Of a stretch of DNA of 64,000 nt, positions 44,101 through 52,809 are shown in pieces. Under the pieces are notes generated by a model. The model did not search any database. It worked only from the letters and a program-made list of their open reading frames with translations, and was not told the origin of the DNA. The stretch covers positions 18,363 through 82,362 of the forward strand of contig JAEUWC010000029.1 of assembly GCA_016786465.1 (NCBI GenBank). Reading direction: 5' to 3'. This DNA comes from Bdellovibrionales bacterium (GTDB lineage: Bacteria; Bdellovibrionota; UBA1018). Positions within the stretch are counted from its first letter, which is position 1. Every line of letters begins with the position of its first letter. Position numbers and translations under genes: made by a program.

Positions 44101-45275
44101 TATCCGCCTTCAAAAACGGGGAATACCAAGGTGAACTGAGTCCCCTGCCCCACTTTGGATTCTACCTCGATCTTGCCCTGATGTTCTTCCATGATCTTCT
44201 TTGCGATCGAAAGACCCAGTCCGCTGCCTTTTTCGCCCTTGGTCGTAAAGGCAAAATCAAAGATTCGACCCAGGACATCGGGTGGGATTCCGGTTCCGGT
44301 ATCCTTGACCCAAGCGCGCGCAAATTTTCCTTCGATACCGCATCCCAATTCGACTTCGCCGCCACTGGGCATCGAGTGCATCGCGTTGATGATCAGGTTC
44401 AGAACGACTTGTTCCAGTTCAGGCGCGTTCCCTTTGACAAAGGCATTCGGTTCCAGTTTTTGCTGAATCTTCACGCTGTGCTTCTTAAGTTCGTGATCGA
44501 TCAAGGAAAGCGTGTTGGTGAAAATTTTATCAAGCGCCGTCTTTGCTGGTGCCGCTTGTTTTTTTGAAAAGAACTGAAGGTTTCGAACAATCAAAGAAGC
44601 GCGGTCTGAAGCGCTGAGAATCGTTTTCAATTTTTCTTTGACCTTGTCGTCACTGGTTTCCATCAGGGCCAAGTCCGCTTTGCCCACAATGGCCTGAAGG
44701 ATGTTGCCAAATTCATGCCCGATCCCGCGTGCGACCTGACCGACGGCAGCCAGACGTTCGGCGTGAATCAACTGTTCCTGGGCCAACTTCAATTGTTCAC
44801 GGCGATTCCAAGACGCGACCATCTGCCGCGCTTTCTGCATGATTTCTGCGCGGGTAAAGGGCTTGTTCAGATAGTCCCACTGATCTTTGAACTTTTCGCC
44901 GAAAAGCAGATCGATGTCGTCGATGCTTCGATCTTGGTAAGCCGTGACGACTGTGCAAAGAATCTGCGGGTCTTTCTTCCAAAGTTCGCGGATTAACGAA
45001 AGGCCATCCATTCCGCCTTCTAGCTTCACGTCAAAAAATCCCCCGGCAATTCGCTTACCGGCCTGGTAATGTTCTTCGACCTTTTTTAAGGCTTCCTCGG
45101 CGCTTGCAGCTTGGATCAGTTCGTATTCAGATGCGGCTGCTGCGGCGGGGGCGCCGGCGCCGCCTCGGGACGACACTTTCTGGGTCGATGTGCGTGTCGG
45201 GGTCAGAAAGCCCACATAGGCTTCGACAATGTCTTTTTCGTCATCGACGACCAAAATGACTTTGTTCTCGCTCAT
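44100..45275 (-). CDS. Hybrid receiver-histidine kinase
   Basis: 391 residues. The N-terminal receiver (LVVDDEKDIVEAYVGF, phospho-Asp near 81 in GFFDVKLEGGMDG, Lys in LNKPF) has an Ala/Gly/Ser-rich insertion of about 20 residues after the first helix. A HisKA-like region follows (VGQVARGIGHEFGNILQAI, His near 187), then HATPase (N box NLIINAMHS, G boxes DTGTGIPP and GSGLGLSI). It is cytoplasmic. It overlaps the upstream kinase by four bases and the downstream receiver protein by one. Confidence 0.9.
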   Translation of the reverse strand: MSENKVILVVDDEKDIVEAYVGFLTPTRTSTQKVSSRGGAGAPAAAAASEYELIQAASAEEALKKVEEHYQAGKRIAGGFFDVKLEGGMDGLSLIRELWKKDPQILCTVVTAYQDRSIDDIDLLFGEKFKDQWDYLNKPFTRAEIMQKARQMVASWNRREQLKLAQEQLIHAERLAAVGQVARGIGHEFGNILQAIVGKADLALMETSDDKVKEKLKTILSASDRASLIVRNLQFFSKKQAAPAKTALDKIFTNTLSLIDHELKKHSVKIQQKLEPNAFVKGNAPELEQVVLNLIINAMHSMPSGGEVELGCGIEGKFARAWVKDTGTGIPPDVLGRIFDFAFTTKGEKGSGLGLSIAKKIMEEHQGKIEVESKVGQGTQFTLVFPVFEGG

Positions 45276-47356
45276 GCGCTGGATTCTCCGGCTTCAAGTT
45301 GCAAAGGCAAGGCGATTAAAAAAGTCGTTTCGGAAAATGGAATGCTTTTTTCCAAATCGATTTCGCCTTCGTAGGCACGAACGAAACGACGGCAGATCGC
45401 CAGTCCCAGCCCCGTGCCTTCCTCGATGGTCTTAGTTGAAAAATTGGGTTCAAAAATCTTTCCTGCGTTTTCCGCACTGATCCCAGGGCCATTATCAGAA
45501 ACGCGGATCAAAGCTTGTCCATTCAACTGCTGGGTGGTGACCCAAACTTTGGGCTGATAGCCCGCCGGCAGGGCTTCGGCTGGGGCACCCTGAATGGCTT
45601 GAACGGAATTGCGAACCAGGTTGTTCAGAACCTGCATCAATTCATCATGATCAAACACGGCTTCAAGCGGTCCTTCTGAAAAGGCGCGTTCGCGTGCGAT
45701 CTTGTTCTTTTTTAGAACGTCGCCCACTGCTTCAAAGGCTTCATCAATCGTCTTGTGAAGATCAACCTTCTTCTTTGCACCAGAAACCCGCGTCAGCTGC
45801 CGCATTCCATTGACGATCTTGGTGATGCGACCCGCTTCTTTCAAAAGAAAGCCGATGTCTTGATTCAAAGAATCCGCACGCTTTAGGGCGTCCTTTGCGA
45901 TGGATTGCAGATTCCCCAGGTCTTCGTCGATCAGCTGCTTTCCGGGCATCGCTTGGCTAGGGACGTTCAGCGACTGAATCAGGCCGTCGAAACCCTTTTC
46001 TTGGTACGCCTTGCCCCAGGCATCGGTGATTTCGCCCAAAAGCTTCGAATCCTGCGACATTTCCTGAATCGATCCGGCCTGAACCCGTTCCATCCGAGTC
46101 GTCATGTTGGTTAGCGGATTCAAGACTTCATGTGCCGCGCGACCTGCGACTTCACCCACACTGGCCAATCGGGTCGTCCGAGCCAATGCGTCTTGGGTTT
46201 CACGAATAGCGATCTGCTGGGCTTCCAATTTTGCAGTTCTTTCTTCGACCTTCTTTTCCAGATCCCTGGAATATTCTTCGATTTTCTGGCGTGAAGTCTT
46301 TAAATCCGAAGTCATGGAATTGAAAGACGTCGCAAGAACCGAAAGTTCATCGCGTGTGTCGACGCGAATGAATGCCGAAAAGTCGCCTTGAGCAATTTTT
46401 CGGGTGGCCGCCATCATGTTTTGAATCGGTTCGGTCAAGGTGTGCGAGAAAAACAGAGCGATCAGAAACGCGGACGAAATGACGACGACCGCATAGATCA
46501 AACTTTTTTGGACCAAAACCCGAACTGCGGCAAAGGCTTCGCTTTGACTGATTCTGGATACAGCGATGATGTCGCCAAATCCCATCCGCGAATAGGCACC
46601 CAAAAAGACCTGGTCCTTTTCTTCAAAGCGCTTCACTTCGGTCTTCACTTTCGATTGCCGCGCGGCCTTCACAACTGGATCCAGGGCTTCACCGGCCGAA
46701 GGGGCCGCTTTTTTTCGATAGACTTGTTTTTGATCCGAATGCGCTAAGAAATGCCCATCCGAACCCACCAGATAGGTCGTCGCGATTCCGCTTGAACCAA
46801 AAAGTTCCAGCATTCGATCCGACTTGATATCCGCAACAATCGCAGTGTCTTTTGAAAGAGCGACGGCCAAGGTCAAAAGATTGGGAACTTCGTCGGATTC
46901 AAGTTTGGGTTCAGGGATCACCGACGCAATCCAAACCCCCCGTCGGATGACTTCTTCAAGTTTCACCGGAACTTCAGTTCGAAGCGAATTCAAGTACGAA
47001 CGATCCAGCCCCAGATCTGCTAAGAACGCGTCAGATTCAAAAATTTTCTCGCGCTTATTACCCTGCCAGATTTCGATTCGTGCGAAATCCTGGTTTCCTT
47101 CCACCCAAAGGTTGCCTTTTCCCTTTTGGTTCTTGCCGATCAATCGAAGTCGATCGACCCAGCGACCGATGACGGCTTCGGCCCCATCGCCCAGACTACG
47201 AACTGAATTTTGACTTAGCTCGTAGATCAGAAGTGTTTTATCCTGGAACGAGATCCGCGAAGCCAGTACCAAGTACAGTCCGACCGCCGGAACCACGAGT
47301 GCGAGCAGTACGATCAAGATTTTCGTTCGAATTGAAAAATACCAACGAAATGACAT
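45272..47356 (-). CDS. Membrane sensor histidine kinase with HAMP
   Basis: 694 residues: membrane helix 1 (KILIVLLALVVPAVGLYLVLA without its ends), a periplasmic sensor region of about 240 residues (dCache-like order, uncertain), membrane helix 2 (IYAVVVISSAFLIALFF), HAMP (TEPIQNMMAATRKIAQGDF), a coiled-coil linker, HisKA (GRAAHEVLNPLTNM, His near 408) and HATPase (NLVRNSVQAI, DNGPGIS, GTGLGLAI). HisKA carries an insertion of about 60 residues before the second helix. It heads the five-gene operon and lies only 30 bases from a divergent FecR-domain gene. Confidence 0.9.
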   Translation of the reverse strand: MSFRWYFSIRTKILIVLLALVVPAVGLYLVLASRISFQDKTLLIYELSQNSVRSLGDGAEAVIGRWVDRLRLIGKNQKGKGNLWVEGNQDFARIEIWQGNKREKIFESDAFLADLGLDRSYLNSLRTEVPVKLEEVIRRGVWIASVIPEPKLESDEVPNLLTLAVALSKDTAIVADIKSDRMLELFGSSGIATTYLVGSDGHFLAHSDQKQVYRKKAAPSAGEALDPVVKAARQSKVKTEVKRFEEKDQVFLGAYSRMGFGDIIAVSRISQSEAFAAVRVLVQKSLIYAVVVISSAFLIALFFSHTLTEPIQNMMAATRKIAQGDFSAFIRVDTRDELSVLATSFNSMTSDLKTSRQKIEEYSRDLEKKVEERTAKLEAQQIAIRETQDALARTTRLASVGEVAGRAAHEVLNPLTNMTTRMERVQAGSIQEMSQDSKLLGEITDAWGKAYQEKGFDGLIQSLNVPSQAMPGKQLIDEDLGNLQSIAKDALKRADSLNQDIGFLLKEAGRITKIVNGMRQLTRVSGAKKKVDLHKTIDEAFEAVGDVLKKNKIARERAFSEGPLEAVFDHDELMQVLNNLVRNSVQAIQGAPAEALPAGYQPKVWVTTQQLNGQALIRVSDNGPGISAENAGKIFEPNFSTKTIEEGTGLGLAICRRFVRAYEGEIDLEKSIPFSETTFLIALPLQLEAGESSA

Positions 47357-47386
47357 AGTTTTTTAAGGAACCTTTATCTCAAGAGT

Positions 47387-49525
47387 ATGACACAAACTGC
47401 TCCAGGCATGCAGAGCTTTCAGTCGAAGATTCCGGCCACTGTCGGAATCTTGACGCTATTGGGAAGCCTGGTTTTGCTTTGGAAATTTCCGGATACTTTC
47501 TACCCGGATCTGATGGATCGCGACGGCGACCGGATCGCAGAAATTTCAGAAAATGAAAAAGATGTTCGCTTGAAGCCGGGCGGCACTTTGGTTTGGGGGC
47601 AATCCCGAAAAGGTGTCCCACTTTTCCACAAAGATTCCGTTGCAACCATGGTCGGCGCCCGCGCAACCATCGCTTTCAACGATGGATCTGAAATCGTGAT
47701 GGAACCGGATTCAATGATTGTGATCGAAGAAGGACCGAAGCCGGGATTTGCTTTTCCGGGAACCAGTCGTCGAATCCAGGTCAAGGTTCACCGCGGGTCT
47801 TTCAAAAGGCAGAAGTCCGGTTCGGGAGAATTTTCGGTCGTCCCCGCCGACGGGACCGAAGTCAGTCGATCCGTCGAATTGGATCCACAACCGGACAGCA
47901 GCGTCTTCCGCGTTTCCAAGCGCGCCACCGGAGGAGTTGAAGTCTTTTCTGAAACGGGAAAAGTTCAAGTCACTCGCAAAGAAAAAGACAAAACAGAAGA
48001 AGCCCTGGTCGGGGAAGGCGAACGCCTGAAGGTCGTTCCAGGTGAAGTGATTTCAAAACCATCCAAGCGTCCCGCTTTGCCCGCACCGAAATTGAAACGT
48101 CCGCAGATCAAGATCGAAATGAAAAAGAAGGGTGCTTTCTTTAAGATTTGGAACTTCTTTTTCCCGGAAGCCCACGCCGGCCCCAGAAAAACAAAGGCCG
48201 CCGAAGAATTTCAGGTTCGTTTCAGCTGGGAAAAAGTCGAGGGCGCTTCCGGGTACCGCGTGCAGATTTCAGATAAACCGCGTTTCACGGGCAGCGTCGA
48301 ATCCAAGGATTTGAAGGAACCCAGCTTTGAAAAGGCGCTATCGGCCAAAGACCAATCGAAGATCTTCTACCTGCGTGTGGCAGGTCTTGATTCGGAAGGT
48401 AACGAAGGCGAATTCAGCGACGCTGAACGAATCGATCTTGCAAAAGTCGCCCAAGGCGGCGGCGGCGGATCGTTGATTCAAGTGACTCAAGTGCCTGCTC
48501 CTTTAGGCGCACCCGCGTTACCTGTTGCGAAGCCCACGGAAAAGCCAAAGCCGGTTGCGACCCAGACCACAAAGACAGCCCCAGCTTTGACCGAAACTTC
48601 GCGTTCGGATTTGGCAAGAAATGAATCACCCGCCACAACCGCGTCCCCATCACCCAGGGCGTCGCTTTCGGCAGCACCCGCCCTAAGCCCGACACCTTCA
48701 CCTGTCGCATCGGTCGCACCAACCACTTCCGTTGCTGCGATTGCCAGTCCGTCACCTAGCCCATCGCCTACCGAAGAACCCAAAGCCGTCAGTGGAATCC
48801 AGTTTCGAAGCGAACTGGCCGCGGGCGCCAACTATGCTTATCGAAAGTTCGTCGGGCCTTCGAACCCGCTTCGATCGATCGCACGCGGGATCACACCAGG
48901 GATCATCGCAGGCGAAATTTACCTAAGCCGCATGATGCGTCCGGCGCCGCGCAAAGTGAAAAGCAAATCTAAAACTATCGCAAAGGGCGAGCACATTTCT
49001 GCTCGCCCAGACGAAGAACAAGATCCCGATTTTTCCAAAGAATGGGCGCACCTTTCTTTTCGCGCAGCCCTTCAACAGGCTTCTCCCAAAGAAGACGCCG
49101 TTGCCGACCAACCTGCATTCGTTCCTGTCTTGATGGTGCGAATGATGAAACGGGTTGGGACCTGGAAAATTTTTGGAAATCCCTATTACGCTCGACTGGG
49201 ATTTGCCGGCGGACTTTCATCCGGAATTCAGTGGAACGATATTGTTTTGAAAGAAACGCAGATTCCTTTGGTTGGGGTCAGTCTTGAAATCGAATCCGAT
49301 CCGGATGTTCTAAAAACCTGGAACGTGATGGCCCACCTGACGCCTTGGGCGGCAAAATCGGTCGGAGGCGAATTCGGCATGACGATTCGCCGGGCGATTC
49401 CAAAACCGCAGCCGATTTACTGGCGCGGTTACAAAGGCATTTACGCCCAAATGGATCCGCAAGTTCGTTACGTCGCCAAAGAATTCGGATGGTCGATCGG
49501 AATCGGGGTGGGCTATGGTCTTTAG
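47387..49525 (+). CDS. FecR-domain protein with fibronectin-like domain
   Basis: 712 residues. An N-terminal membrane helix (TVGILTLLGSLVLLWKF) precedes a FecR-type domain (about 75-210: ATIAFNDGSEIVMEPDSMIVI, here 21 residues shortened to IAFNDGSEIVMEPDSM). A fibronectin III-like domain follows (about 275-345: FSWEKVEGASGYRVQISD), then a Pro/Thr/Ser/Ala-rich linker (360-460), and a C-terminal beta-rich region. A 24-bp palindromic element is inserted in frame at 48985-49008, giving EHISARP. FecI is not seen. The gene is divergent from the sensor kinase and overlaps the next gene by 11 bases. Confidence 0.8.
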   Translation: MTQTAPGMQSFQSKIPATVGILTLLGSLVLLWKFPDTFYPDLMDRDGDRIAEISENEKDVRLKPGGTLVWGQSRKGVPLFHKDSVATMVGARATIAFNDGSEIVMEPDSMIVIEEGPKPGFAFPGTSRRIQVKVHRGSFKRQKSGSGEFSVVPADGTEVSRSVELDPQPDSSVFRVSKRATGGVEVFSETGKVQVTRKEKDKTEEALVGEGERLKVVPGEVISKPSKRPALPAPKLKRPQIKIEMKKKGAFFKIWNFFFPEAHAGPRKTKAAEEFQVRFSWEKVEGASGYRVQISDKPRFTGSVESKDLKEPSFEKALSAKDQSKIFYLRVAGLDSEGNEGEFSDAERIDLAKVAQGGGGGSLIQVTQVPAPLGAPALPVAKPTEKPKPVATQTTKTAPALTETSRSDLARNESPATTASPSPRASLSAAPALSPTPSPVASVAPTTSVAAIASPSPSPSPTEEPKAVSGIQFRSELAAGANYAYRKFVGPSNPLRSIARGITPGIIAGEIYLSRMMRPAPRKVKSKSKTIAKGEHISARPDEEQDPDFSKEWAHLSFRAALQQASPKEDAVADQPAFVPVLMVRMMKRVGTWKIFGNPYYARLGFAGGLSSGIQWNDIVLKETQIPLVGVSLEIESDPDVLKTWNVMAHLTPWAAKSVGGEFGMTIRRAIPKPQPIYWRGYKGIYAQMDPQVRYVAKEFGWSIGIGVGYGL
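48985..49008. repeat. 24-bp palindromic element, copy C (inside the FecR-domain CDS)
   Basis: Arms GGGCGAGC and GCTCGCCC around ACATTTCT, perfect 8-bp pairing. It is read in frame as part of KGEHISARPDE, in the linker between the fibronectin-like and C-terminal domains. Confidence 0.85.
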
Positions 49526-51071
49526 ACCTTGGACTGCGCTTTCCGCGATTCTTCAATTCGCCGCGCTTTCGCACGCAAATGCAGCAACCCTGGTTGAAGA
49601 TTTCAGCAACCCCTATCAGTGCGATTTTTCGGCCACGACCGGACTTTGGAATAGCTACGCCCGCCAAGCGCAAGCAGCCGTTTTCGGGGGCAACGCAGCG
49701 AACACGCCGGGCGCGCCCGCCGACCCCACCCGCACGGTTTCCTTTGGTGACGGTTCTGACGGCGCGGTCAACACCGCAAGCGGATATACTTTCGACACGA
49801 CGAAACCGGGCGGGTACCAATTCACCAGCCTGACGATTTCCGGCGGCACGATCAACATCACGGGAAATCAACCGCTAAAAATTCGTGTTCTGGGCGCAGT
49901 CAGTATTGCCGCCGGAATCGACGTCAGTGGCGGCGCCGGCGGGACCGGAACCGCCACCGCGGCAGCGGGGGCTGGCGGCATACCTAAGGCCGGCGGCGGA
50001 TTTGGCGGTGCGGGTGGAACGATCAACACCGCGGGATCGCCGTCGCTGGATCTTTCCAGTACAACCGACACCGCCGGCGGTGCACCAGGTGGCCCAGCGG
50101 CGGCGGGCGCGCCTTCAGGCAACGTGATTTTCTTAGGCGACTTTGATGCGGTACCTGGAAGTTTCGCGGGTGGCGGATCCGGCGGCGGCGGCGGGACCAC
50201 GACGACTTCGGGTGGCGGTGGCGGTGCGGGCGGAGGCTATTTCAAAATTTCCGCGCTGGGACCGATCAACCTGACGGGCGCAATCAGTGCGCGCGGCGGA
50301 AACGGCGGCGGAAACAATGTGTCGGCTCCGTGCTCGGGCGTGGGTGCTGCGGGAAACGGCGGATTGATCTGGCTGCAATCTTTGGTTTCCATCACAACCA
50401 CCGTTGACCCCGACACAGACAACGGAACCGATCCCACCAGCACTTGCGGTGGCGGGGCTGCACCGGCTCCGGCACAAGACGGCGATAAGCGCGCGGACCT
50501 TCCTGGCGGTGTCGCGCCCCCGAACTGGCTGGTTCCGAACGCCGGCTTCAGCCACGATTTAGCCAACACGGTTCCCGGTGCGTATGTCGTCAAATCCAAA
50601 GCCTATGACCTGCGCACATTGAACGCTAGCTTTACGGCGGCACCCACCGTCACACAAAATCTTGCTGGCGGGACCATCAGCATTCAGTACGAAGGGTCCA
50701 AGGATGGTACGACCTACACGGCGCCGACCACCGACATTCTGACCCTTAGTAATCTAAATATTCGTTATTTAAAAATCACGATGAACATCACCGCGGCCAG
50801 CGGCACCACGCCTACGATATCGAAGATAGAAATCCCCTATACCGAGCTAGGCGTCCCCGAGCTTGAATTCGGATTGGGCTTTGGGTGCGGAAGCCTAGCA
50901 TGGGTCGGCGGGCCTGGCGGGCCTTCAGGGCTTGGTCGCTCGAACCAAAACAAAGCTTCCCAAAACGCCTTTTACGAATTTCTGGTCTTAATAACACTGA
51001 TGGCGGTGACCTATCGGGTCCACCGCCATAGTATTCGGGCCGAGCACATTTCGGCTCGGCCGATCCCTTAA
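49515..51071 (+). CDS. Glycine-rich exported protein
   Basis: 518 residues with a signal peptide (WTALSAILQFAALSHANA). Residues 130-290 are Gly/Ala/Thr-rich low complexity (runs of GG, GGGGG), like PGRS or adhesin-type proteins. A beta-rich domain follows (about 350-450, ISIQYEGSKDGTTYTAP). The C-terminus has a hydrophobic helix (FYEFLVLITLMAVTY) and a basic tail (RVHRH), possibly a sorting or anchor signal. The final 13 residues come from a palindromic element (EHISARPIP). The start overlaps the FecR-gene stop. It may be a cell-surface protein. Confidence 0.75.
   Translation: MVFRPWTALSAILQFAALSHANAATLVEDFSNPYQCDFSATTGLWNSYARQAQAAVFGGNAANTPGAPADPTRTVSFGDGSDGAVNTASGYTFDTTKPGGYQFTSLTISGGTINITGNQPLKIRVLGAVSIAAGIDVSGGAGGTGTATAAAGAGGIPKAGGGFGGAGGTINTAGSPSLDLSSTTDTAGGAPGGPAAAGAPSGNVIFLGDFDAVPGSFAGGGSGGGGGTTTTSGGGGGAGGGYFKISALGPINLTGAISARGGNGGGNNVSAPCSGVGAAGNGGLIWLQSLVSITTTVDPDTDNGTDPTSTCGGGAAPAPAQDGDKRADLPGGVAPPNWLVPNAGFSHDLANTVPGAYVVKSKAYDLRTLNASFTAAPTVTQNLAGGTISIQYEGSKDGTTYTAPTTDILTLSNLNIRYLKITMNITAASGTTPTISKIEIPYTELGVPELEFGLGFGCGSLAWVGGPGGPSGLGRSNQNKASQNAFYEFLVLITLMAVTYRVHRHSIRAEHISARPIP
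51038..51061. repeat. 24-bp palindromic element, copy D (3' end of the Gly-rich CDS)
   Basis: Arms GGCCGAGC and GCTCGGCC around ACATTTCG, perfect 8-bp pairing. Relative to the consensus, both arms changed together (G to C and C to G), which keeps the pair. It is read as RAEHISARP, ten bases before the stop. Confidence 0.85.
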
Positions 51072-51078
51072 GAACCTT

Positions 51079-52572
51079 CTACCGGCGAGTCGCCGATAGC
51101 AGGTTCGGCGACTGGAAGCTGTTGGTCGCTTCATCGTGGCCGTTGATCTGCAAGATATAGGTCGTCGCAGGATTCAAGCTTTCCAGCAAGAAGGTGCGAT
51201 TGACCAAGAAGTCCGTGCTTTCAGGCACGGTATTGATCAAGTTGACCTGACCTGCGATATGCGGACCCCACTTCAAACCGGCCGAAGTCGGTTCGCTGGT
51301 AGCAAAGTCCAACTGAATCGTCGTACGGGTCGTGCTGTTGGCGATAAAGGTGATCACCGGAGGCAGCGTATCGATACGCCAGCTATGGGTCGCACCCGTT
51401 TCATCCGTCAACGCGCCAACCGAAGCACGTACGAAGAAAGTGTGATTTCCATCAGCCAAACCCGAGTAGGTCGCTGGTGAAGTACAAGGAACTTCGGCAC
51501 CGCCATCCAGCGAACAGCTGAACGTTGCGGTCGTGTAGTTCGATGTAAATTCAAACGTGACGCTTGGGTTGTTCGAAACTGATGCATCTGGCGTGTAGCG
51601 CGTAATGAAGGTACGAACCGGATCCGGCGAGCGGCATGGGTTCGTATCAATGGCTACTGGCAAGGCATAGTTATCTTGATGCAAGACTTTCCATCCACGG
51701 CCCAAAAGGGCGTTGAAGGTCGAAGTCGGAACCGAAGGCGAAACGCTGGAATCGAAGTAACGTGAATTTCCTTGCTGACCGCATTCAGGATCTGAATGGT
51801 CCGCTTCGTTCCAAGGGCGCATCATCAGCACCATCGAAATATGGTAGCGAGGTCCTTGGTACCAATTCAACTTCATCGGAATCTTCTGTCCCGCTGCGAT
51901 TGAAACAGGTGCCGAAGCGCAAGCCATGCGGGTTGGGTGCACGCCATCGTTGGCAACAATGGTTTGCATTCCCGATCCCGTGTCCATTTGAATGACCGCT
52001 CCGTCATCTGAAAGAATCGCAAACTGGTACTGTCCGGCCGCTTCGCCATCAGCAAGCTGAATCTGCGAATCGACTTCAACGCCGAAGTATTCATAAAAGG
52101 CGTTGCCGTTGACGTCCGTCACCAGCTGTCCCGATTGCGTGTAGAATGCGCGATCGTAACGGCGAGTAGGAACATCCAATTGGTTCAAAAACAAACTGAC
52201 GGGTGCCTGATGGCCGTGCTGTTTGTATTCCATGGCCGTCGAATACCTAGGCTGATCCGCCGTCAGATAATACAAAGTACCGGCCAAACCCCAATCGCCG
52301 CTGGCTTGAGGTCCCGAAACGCTTTCAAAAGGATCGCAGACCACGCGGCCTGGATCATTGGGGCCCCCGGGGGCAAACGACATATTATCGACCAGAGCGA
52401 TCGAGTTTGAATCGCCAGCAAAGTCGATCTGGCCATCTTGGCCGATGTTATTGATCACATCGTTGCAAGCGGCCAGGGTGAAGGGAACGACTGCCGCGGC
52501 CGCCATCCAGCCGTGCTTCTTGAGACTTGGTCCCTGTTTTTGTCCACGCACCTTTTTCTTAAAAGTACGCAT
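51079..52572 (-). CDS. Lipoprotein with PA14-like and Ig/fibronectin-like domains
   Basis: 497 residues from ATG 52570-52572. A basic N-terminus is followed by a lipoprotein signal (MAAAAVVPFTLAAC). A PA14-like domain spans about 75-260: YEYFGVEVDSQIQLADGEA, then GQYQFAILSDDGAVIQMD and the VANDGVHP turn. Ig/fibronectin-like strands follow (TFEFTSNYTTATFSCSLDGG, then TTIQLDFATSEPTSAGLKWG). Such proteins usually bind carbohydrate or other cells at the surface. It is convergent with the Gly-rich gene (7 bases apart). Confidence 0.75.
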   Translation of the reverse strand: MRTFKKKVRGQKQGPSLKKHGWMAAAAVVPFTLAACNDVINNIGQDGQIDFAGDSNSIALVDNMSFAPGGPNDPGRVVCDPFESVSGPQASGDWGLAGTLYYLTADQPRYSTAMEYKQHGHQAPVSLFLNQLDVPTRRYDRAFYTQSGQLVTDVNGNAFYEYFGVEVDSQIQLADGEAAGQYQFAILSDDGAVIQMDTGSGMQTIVANDGVHPTRMACASAPVSIAAGQKIPMKLNWYQGPRYHISMVLMMRPWNEADHSDPECGQQGNSRYFDSSVSPSVPTSTFNALLGRGWKVLHQDNYALPVAIDTNPCRSPDPVRTFITRYTPDASVSNNPSVTFEFTSNYTTATFSCSLDGGAEVPCTSPATYSGLADGNHTFFVRASVGALTDETGATHSWRIDTLPPVITFIANSTTRTTIQLDFATSEPTSAGLKWGPHIAGQVNLINTVPESTDFLVNRTFLLESLNPATTYILQINGHDEATNSFQSPNLLSATRR

Positions 52573-52809
52573 AATCCGTCCCTCCAAAAACCACCCTATG
52601 TGATTAAGAACAATTATCGCGCTGCGTCAGGAAAAAGTCTCAATTATTTCGCTTGCTTAACAATTCCAAAACACCCTGTAAGATCTGGATCCGCCGAAGG
52701 AATCTGAAATCGTCAGGCGGGATTCAAGACAGTGTTAAGGCGCTCAAGGCATTATTCCGCCGCGAAACCCACGGTTTTGCTGCGCATACGCCAAAAGGAG
52801 CAGGCGCCC

